Shown here piece after piece: positions 57,476 to 64,000 of a stretch of DNA of 64,000 nucleotides; the stretch's first letter is position 1; every line of letters starts with the position of its first letter. The notes below the pieces were generated by a model. That model had not been told where the DNA came from, did not search any database, and worked only from the letters and a program-made list of their open reading frames with translations. This DNA is from Halichoerus grypus (lineage: Eukaryota > Chordata > Mammalia > Carnivora > Phocidae), in the NCBI RefSeq assembly GCF_964656455.1, contig NC_135715.1:40062603-40126602 (forward strand), in the 5' to 3' direction. Both the position numbers and the translations under genes were made by a program.

Positions 57476-57695
57476 AGGTTTGCCAGTGTAGGAAATAAAA
57501 ATACAAGACCCATAGTTAAATTGGAGTTCATGTGAAGAGCAAATATATATACACACACACACACATATGAATATACATCATTTTTTAGTATGGATATGCC
57601 TGGGCACTATATGGGATGTGCCTATACTGAAAAATTATTTGTTGTTAATCTGGATTCAGAATTAACTGGAAGTCCTTCATTTTACCTGGAAACCT
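57476..57695. mobile_element. Palindromic MITE-like element, copy 2
   Basis: Ends AGGTTTGCCAGT and the complement of AGGTTTCCAGGT. Long arms pair imperfectly ('ATACAAGACCCATAGTTAAATTGGAGTTC' with the complement of 'ATTCAGAATTAACTGGAAGTCCTTC'). The interior has a short (CA)n near 57551-57568 and 'TTTTTTAGTATGGATATGCC'. Same family as copy 1 at 52871. Confidence 0.75.
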
Positions 57696-58394
57696 CACCC
57701 CACTCCTTTCTGAAAAGGTGGTAAATGTTTGGAATTCTTTCTCTGATTAGAAGAATAAAATTAACTTGATTTGAATAAAGTGATTAATCAAATCCTAAGA
57801 GAAATACTGAGAATGAATTAGAGGGTTTTTTTTTTTTTTTGGTGTTTGTTTTTAATATAATCCATCATTGCAAGGTGACCTTTTCTTTCAATGCTTAATA
57901 ACCTCAAAAAAAGTAGAAGAGAAAATAGATTTTTAAGTTTATATGAAATTTGGAATTGGCAAAGTAAGTATAATTATCAAAATGCTGAAATTAGTAAATT
58001 TAATCAATGGAAAGGTTATTTAATATATCTGGAGTATATTTTAGTCGGGAAGAATGTTTAGAAAAGAGATAACTGAGAGAGAAAATAGTCATCAAATTAG
58101 GGAACAAAATCATGACAAAGAAAATGTGGGAGCAGCAACAGATTAAAGAAAGGGGGCTGATCAGGGATGAGGCTGCACATGAAGGGTTGTTACCATGTCC
58201 AAGGTTGCTTTCGGACGTCCATCTGTGTATTCAATTTTTATGAACTAGTGACAGAGGACTGTGTAGAGAGAAGTCAGGGTCATGAGCAATTTTTACTGAC
58301 AATGGAAATCCTTGAAGAATGTAGGGAATGGTGTCTCTTAGAAGTTTATAAATGATAAGAAATGGTATAAATTTGGAGTGAGGACAGATTGTTG
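57696..58394. other. No recognised feature
   Basis: AT-rich, with a T-run at 57826-57840. The purine-rich 58020-58380 may belong to an old unassigned repeat. No supported gene. Confidence 0.35.
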
Positions 58395-58405
58395 AATAAG
58401 GTTTT

Positions 58406-58605
58406 TTTTTTTTTTTTAAAGATTTTATTTATTTATTTGAGAGAGAGAGAATGAGAGAGAGCGAGCACATGAGGGGGGGAGGGTCAGAGGGAGAAGCAGA
58501 CTCCCCGCCGAGCAGGGACCCCGATGCGGGACTCGATCCAGAGACTCCAGGATCATGACCTGAGCCGAAGGCAGTCGCTCAACCAACTGATCCACCCAGG
58601 CGCCC
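58406..58605 (-). mobile_element. CAN-SINE, minus strand
   Basis: 11-bp duplication AATAAGGTTTT at 58395-58405 and 58606-58616. Body 'CACATGAGGGGGGGAGGGTCAGAGG' and 'AGAGACTCCAGGATCATG' place it with the copies at 15992 and 20374. Confidence 0.96.
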
Positions 58606-58616
58606 AATAAGGTTTT

Positions 58617-59412
58617 AAAAAAGTGAGAACGTAGCACTTGAGAATGAGAAAATGCCCCTATTTTTGGCTTAGTAATACCAGAAAATTGCAGATAGAGCAA
58701 GAATATTGAGATTATAGATAGAAGAGGTATTTCACGAAAGAAGAAAGTTTGCTTAAATAAAAATTTGAAAATAGAGAAAGATTTCTAGATAATTAACGTA
58801 TGAGGTGCAAAAGGATGAACTAGGCACAATATTGCTAAATAAGGTGGAAATAAGTAAGAGACAGGTGTTTCAGGAGTGTATTGACTGGAGAATATTCACC
58901 TTAGTCATGATGATGATTCATAGGAAAAAAGTAGAAAATAATCTAAAAGCAGAACTGTGTGTTGCCTTAAACATGGGACAAAAGATTGGGTATAAAACTT
59001 CTCAACCTATATCAAAGAGTCAATGATACTTTTTGTTGTTGTTTTGCCAATTATGGAATGTTTTATATTTTGGAGATTGCCTGTGTAGTTGGAATGTGCC
59101 CAACACTGATTAAAAACTAATTAACTATGGACCTGCTAAAATGACCATCTGAACCTTGAAGAAGAAATGGAATTTATTTAAGCAGTATTGGAAAAATCTG
59201 TGTCCAGAAGAATTGACAACACAAGTAAGAGTGGGGATCTGACTTAACAGGAGCTTACATAAAAATTATCAAAGGATTTTAATAGATTTTGAGGTCAATA
59301 TAAATTAGCAGTGAGATTGGCTGTGAAAAACTAATATGAGATATTTTTGATAGAATCAAAATGGCCATACAGATTGGTGCACCACTGCATTCTGCCCCTG
59401 TAGACTTGATTT
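58617..59412. other. No recognised feature
   Basis: AT-rich unassigned sequence. A 73-codon plus frame (58805-59026) has no motif. Confidence 0.4.
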
Positions 59413-59426
59413 GAAATATTATTTTC

Positions 59427-59629
59427 GGGGCGCCTGGGTGGCTCAGTTGTTAAGCATCTGCCTTAGGCTCAGGTCATGATCCCAGGGTCCTGGGATCGAG
59501 CCCCGCATTGGGCTCCCTGCTCAGCGGGAAGCCTGCTTCTCCCTCTCCCACTCCCCCTGCTTGTGTTCCCTCTCTCACTGTGTCTCTCTCTGTCAAATAA
59601 ATAAATAAAATCTTTAAAAAAAAAAAAAA
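59427..59629 (+). mobile_element. CAN-SINE, plus strand, young type
   Basis: Full-length, close to the young type (CCCTGCTCAGCGGGAAGCC, ACTCCCCCTGCTTGTG). Perfect 14-bp duplication GAAATATTATTTTC at 59413-59426 and 59630-59643. Pure A-tract of 13. Confidence 0.98.
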
Positions 59630-59643
59630 GAAATATTATTTTC

Positions 59644-61370
59644 AACTCCAAATTCAATGTGCGTACAGAGCTATTACATAAATGCAAGTTAGAGATAAAG
59701 TGATCAACATGATATGGTCATATGAAAAATTTTTGAAGGGCACGCTTGGATAGTACAAGAAAAACAAGATTTCTCGGGAAAATTCCACCATGTGAACTGT
59801 CAGGTGTCAATTTGAACAACATGACATGACATGTCAAGTCCTTAAAAAATCATGTTTTAACATTATACCTTGTACTTAATGTGATAGATGATTTTAAACA
59901 GTAATCACACTTCTCAAAAACATAGGATATAAAGTATAAAGTACAATTAATGACAGATAAAATCACAAGTATTATAGACATAGTCACATCTTTAAAAGAG
60001 CTGGAGGAATAACCATAAAAGGAGGAATAACCATAATTGAGTTTGCCTTTGACATTTCTGTGTCCTTAGAAAGTAGTTGTAATTCAGCCCAATTCAAATC
60101 TCATGCTAAGATGAGAATTACTATGGTTTCTCTGAATAGAAAATAGAAAATAAAAATAAAACCATGGACATTATGGTAAAAATGTCACGATAGCAATCTG
60201 AAACTTTTTAAAAGGGAGACTATTATACCAAGTTACATTTTAAATATGATATTAGATAATGTCTTCTTTTGTGTTTTTGTTTTCAAGAAACAGAATAGCA
60301 ATCTTAGGGTAACTGGTCCAGGTTTCAAAAATACCATTTAACACCTGGACAACAGAAAATTCTGACACTTACCAGCAAAGCATAAGCTGAACTGATGTGT
60401 ATATATTGACAATAGATACTTATGTGGTCACTATCAACATATAATGTTATATCAGTTGATGTACGGGTTAGAGAAAATGCACTTTAAGTTTGCACAGATC
60501 TGTGCTAAATTTGAAATTTTGCTGCTTACAAAATGTTTAAGCTTAAGCAAATATCTACTTTCTACAAAGCTCAGCTGTTCATTTTAAAATATAATAACAT
60601 GAAATTCATAGTTTTGTTATGGAGATTTAATAAGATAAGGTATGTCAAATACTTAATTCATATTAAATGCTATTGTTGTGGTTGCTATTTTGGGAAGCTG
60701 AAGATTCCCATATTCAGAGTTATGTGACAACATACCTAACAAATGTCAAATTTGAATTTTATGAGGTTTATTGGTTTAATTGCAAAGTTAATTTTATAAC
60801 ATGAAAACTATTTTTTAGTAATGCATTTGAAACAGCCAAGAACACATTTTCTGCATTACAAATTTTTTAATTTAGTTTTCCTAATTTAGGTTTACTTAGT
60901 CCACTTACTATTAGTGTTTTTCAAGTATGAATACAATATGAATCCAATCAAATATATAGTATTTCAAATAATAGGTTGATTAGTGAGCCTCCTAACATAA
61001 TACTAATGCCTATGCTTGTTTACATTTGTTATTTTTCTCAAAAATACATATTTTGATTAGAAACATGGCCTATGCTATTAACAAGTAATTTAGTTTGGAC
61101 AAAGCTGAGATGAATTTGTTATACTCATTACATGATGTTTGACAATGCGTCTCTCAAGTGTTAATGTGAGCCAAACATCACTGAGTTTTACTAATTAAGA
61201 TATTTTTTGAACAGTTAAAAATAAGAAAAGTAATATAAGAAAGTAGTACTTATAAATAAATTTATGTTTATCAGAAAGCTATGCATCTGCTTTGTGTAAA
61301 ACATCACCAAAAATAAACTTTAAAATACGGTCCTTTAAATGGTAAATTATAAAATAAATAATAAATAAAT
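59644..61370. other. Long unassigned AT-rich stretch
   Basis: About 1.7 kb with no named repeat and no supported gene. Minor local duplication of 'GAGGAATAACCATAA' at 60005-60037. Confidence 0.4.
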
Positions 61371-61907
61371 AAAAGTTTTACTCTCAACAAACTAGGTACA
61401 GAAAGAACCTACATAAACATAATAAAGACCATAACCCGACAAGCTCACAGCCAACATCATACTCAATACTTAGGAAAAAATTTAAACAAAGAAGTGAAAG
61501 ATGTCTACACTGAAAACTATAAAACATTCATAAAAAAAAAAACTGAAGAAAACAGAAATAAGTGGAAAGATATTCTATGCTCCTAGACTGGAGGACTTAA
61601 TGTTGTTAAAATGTCCATTCTACTCAAAGAAATCTACAGATTCAATGCAACCCCTACCAAAATTACGACTTTCTTCACAGAAATAAAAAAAATAATCCTA
61701 AAATTCTTAGGGAACCACAAAAGACCCTGAATAGCTAAAGCAATCTTGAGTAAGAACAATAAAAAGACATCACACATCTTGATTTCAATTGTATTACAAA
61801 GCTATGGTAATCAAAACGGTATAGTATTGGCATAAAACCAGACACAGATCAATGGAACAGAACAGAAATTCCAGAAATAAACTGACACTTATGAGGTCAA
61901 TTAATTG

Positions 61908-62137
61908 TTTTTCTTGAAACTCATTTAATTAGACACATTGAGGTACTACTAGTGTTAAGAGTTTATAAAGATTTTCCAGCATATGTTATTATAAATTTTT
62001 TTCAGGTGTGAAACTTGGTTTCAACTATTATAGTCAGGAACAGAAGTATTTCCCAAGACTTCCTCTACATAGAGAAGTCATGTGTATAATTATTTTTAAA
62101 TAGTTTTCCGAACTTTGGGAAAACTTTACCCTGTCCC

Positions 62138-62185
<48 letters not shown>

Positions 62186-62203
62186 ATTTTCTTCTTTCAA
62201 GCC
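61908..62203. other. Unexplained ~300-bp insert in L1 ORF2
   Basis: Between the L1 words 'GAGGTCAATTAATTG' and 'AGCCAAAAATATGCAATGAGAAAAG', which are normally adjacent or nearly so, lie about 295 bp of AT-rich DNA that does not read as L1 or SINE. It ends in a (CA)n run. I see no clear target duplication and no tail on either side. Confidence 0.6.
62139..62184. repeat. (CA)n microsatellite, about 23 units
   Basis: Uninterrupted AC run at the right part of the insert inside the L1. Likely length-polymorphic. Confidence 0.97.
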
Positions 62204-62492
62204 AAAAATATGCAATGAGAAAAGTATCAACTCTAACAACTCTCTAAAAAATGGTGCTGGGAAAACTGGATAGCCACAAGCAAAAGTATAAAACTGGACC
62301 CCTATCTTACACCATACACAAAAGCCAACTCAAAACAGATTAAATAATTGAATATAAAACCTGAGACTGTGAAACTCATGGGAGAAAACTTGGGGGTAAG
62401 ATTCTTCACATTGGTCTTGTTATAGGTTTTTTTTTTTTTTTGGATTTAACACCAAAAGCAAAGACAACGAAAGCAAAAATAGCAAGTGGGAA

Positions 62493-62563
62493 TTCTGCAC
62501 AGCAAAGAAAACCATCACCAAAACTAAAAAGCTTCTGCACAGCAAAGGAAACCATCACCAAAA
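62493..62563 (+). repeat. 31-bp direct repeat within L1
   Basis: The segment starting TTCTGCACAGCAAAG at 62493-62523 recurs at 62533-62563 with one mismatch, a 40-bp period. L1 ORF2 normally has this segment once. Confidence 0.85.
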
Positions 62564-63045
62564 AGAAAATGTAACCTATGGAATAGGAGAAAATATTTGC
62601 AAACTATATATCTGGCAAGGGATTAACATTCAAAATATAAAAGGAACCCATACAACTAAAGAACAACAATCCCCCAATAACTCAATTAAAAAGTGGGTAA
62701 AGGACTTGAATAGAAATATTTCCAAAGATGATACATAAAGGCACAAGTGGTACATGAAGAGGTACTCAACATCACTAATCAGCAGAGGAATGACAATCAA
62801 AACCACAATGAGATATCACCACACATCTGTTAGGATATCTATCATTGAAAAGGTAAGAGCTAACAAATGCTGGCAAAGCTGTGGAGAAAAGGGAAATTTT
62901 GAGCCCTGTTGCTAGAAAGATAAAATGGTTCAACCACGATAGAAAATAATACGAAGTTTCCTCAAGATATTAAAAACAGAACTGCCATAAGATCCAGCAA
63001 TCCCTCTTTCTGGGTCTATCTGTAAAGGGATGAAATCGCTATCTT

Positions 63046-63254
63046 TTTTTTTTTTTTTAAGAATTTTTTTTTTTTTAATTTATTTGTCAGAGAGAGAGAG
63101 AGAGAGCAAGCACAAGCAGGGGCAACTGCAGGCAGAGAGAGAAGCAGGCTCCCCAGTAAGCAAGGAGCCCAATGTGGGACTCGATCCCAGGACCCTGGGA
63201 TCATGACCTGAGCCAAAGGCAGACGCTTAACTGATTGAGCCACCCAGGTACCCC
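63046..63254 (-). mobile_element. CAN-SINE, minus strand, doubled T-tract
   Basis: 15-bp duplication TGAAATCGCTATCTT (63031-63045) / TGAAATCACTATCTT (63255-63269), one mismatch, in L1 sequence. The tail side shows two T-runs separated by AAGAA. It is younger than the host L1. Confidence 0.96.
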
Positions 63255-63950
63255 TGAAATCACTATCTTGAAGAGATATCTGCACTCCCATGTTTAATGC
63301 AGCATCATTCATAGTAGTCAAGGTAAAAACAGCCTAAGTATCTATCAATAGATAAATGGATTAAAATGTGATAGATAGGTGTAGATGATAGACAGAAACA
63401 GAGATAGATATATAAATAAATTGGCCTTAAAAAAGAAGGAAGCCCTGTTATTTGTAAAAGTATGAATGAAACTGGAGGGCATCGTGTTAGATGAATATGT
63501 CATACAGAGGGGGACAAATACTGCATGATATCATTGCTTTGTGGAATCTTAAAAAAAAGTCAAATTCATAGAAACAGAATGGTAGAATGGTGGTTGCCAG
63601 GGTCTGGAAAGTGGAGGAACTAGGGAAATGACATAAGGGTACAAACTTTCAGTTATAAAATTAATAAATTCGGAGGATATAATGCATAATATGGTAACTA
63701 AAGTTGATAATACTGTATTGTATAACTGAAATTTACTAGGAGAGTAGAACTTGTGTTTTTACAAAAACAAAACAAAATAAAAGATAAAAAAAGGTAAATA
63801 TGTGCAGTGATGAAGGATAAATGTCTTCATTAACTCAATGATGGGAATCCTTTTACGGTGTGTATATATATCAAATCACTATGTTTACATTGAAAGTACA
63901 TCCTAATTTTATTTTCAATTATATTTTAATAAATACAAATAAATAAATAA

Positions 63951-64000
63951 ATAGAAGCTTTCTTTTAGATCAATAAAGAGCTGACAGTAAACATTCTAAA
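63951..64000. other. No recognised feature at window end
   Basis: Short remaining flank after the L1 tail. Confidence 0.4.

Larger units (their letters stand above)
61375..63950 (+). mobile_element. Ancient L1: ORF2 second half and 3'UTR
   Basis: Plus-strand old L1 beginning in the RT region ('CACAGCCAACATCATACTCAATA', 61447). It continues through 'GATTCAATGCAACCCCTACCAAAATTACG' (61640) and 'ACACAGATCAATGGAACAGAACAG' (61842). After an insert come 'AAAAATGGTGCTGGGAAAACTGGATAGCCAC' (62247), the C-terminal part (62760-63010), and after a SINE the 3'UTR to 'TTCAATTATATTTTAATAAAT' (63917-63937). Frames are decayed beyond use. It carries three later changes: the ~300-bp insert, a 31-bp local duplication and the SINE. 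Confidence 0.88.

Noticed and set aside
3117..63321. Recurrent protein-like frames with the words VKRLPSAQVMIPGSWDRVPH and SLLLPLPLPLL (for example 3702-4049, 13204-13419, 20357-20551, 23655-23936, 52324-52638, 58425-58700, 63016-63321)
   Set aside because: All coincide with CAN-SINE insertions. The similarity is the SINE sequence translated in one frame, not a gene family.
1..64000. CRISPR arrays, operons, ribosome binding sites or other prokaryotic features
   Set aside because: No regularly spaced direct repeats with unique spacers. The repeats (CAN-SINE, L1, MIR, MaLR) show a mammalian nuclear genome.

Overview
The window looks like an intergenic, AT-rich piece of a carnivoran (caniform, most likely arctoid: bear, seal or mustelid lineage) nuclear genome. 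The main evidence is 23 tRNA-derived CAN-SINE (SINEC) insertions, recognised by a tRNA-like head with the core CCTGGGTGGCTCAG, a CT-rich body and an AAATAAATAAAATCTT tail. Carnivoran-type L1 elements of two age classes support this. The arctoid placement is inferred from the SINE body and tail wording (for example the AAGCAGGGGGAGTGG form on minus copies) and is not proven. No protein-coding gene, tRNA, rRNA or recognisable structural RNA gene was found. Nearly all longer open frames are L1 remnants or translations of SINEs.

Layout. 1-5.7 kb: a small CpG-rich patch, a MIR, three SINEs and an old L1/HAL1 ORF1 remnant. 5.7-13.0 kb: a full-length plus-strand L1 with a 16-bp target-site duplication (TSD). 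It has a 5'UTR/promoter, broken ORF1, broken ORF2 and a bipartite 3'UTR, and a SINE sits in the 5'UTR. 13-32 kb: scattered SINEs, ancient L1 pieces (13.8-15.3, 20.7-21.8, 27.7-28.9 kb), old unclassified repeats, and a stretch at 16.8-17.7 kb with two unrecognised minus-strand open frames. 32.3-32.9 kb: a Tigger-like DNA transposon with TA target duplication and a nested MIR. 33-37.8 kb: mostly unassigned sequence with MIRs, one SINE and a curious poly(A) flanked by a direct repeat. 37.8-40.6 kb: a 5'-truncated minus-strand L1 with a ~21-bp TSD. 41-47.2 kb: a (TA)n tract, an inverted SINE pair, and an ancient L1 that lost its middle and then carries a SINE remnant and a MaLR-type LTR. 47-61 kb: mainly unassigned AT-rich DNA with a MIR, a short L1 3'UTR, a hAT-Charlie element, two palindromic MITE-like elements, and five SINEs including a tail-to-tail pair. 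61.4-63.95 kb: an ancient L1 ORF2/3'UTR split by an unexplained ~300-bp insert with a (CA)n repeat, plus one SINE.

Nothing here works together as a gene system. The content is a layered record of retrotransposition: MIR/L2 and DNA transposons first, then old L1 and MaLR, then CAN-SINEs and carnivoran L1. I found no convincing novel biological system. The most unusual items are the body-less poly(A) insertion, the SINE at a deletion junction, the insert splitting the last L1, and the two microsatellite-bearing palindromes. Repeat family names are from memory of consensus sequences. Boundaries with a stated TSD are accurate to a few bases; those of ancient repeats are approximate (about 50 bp).
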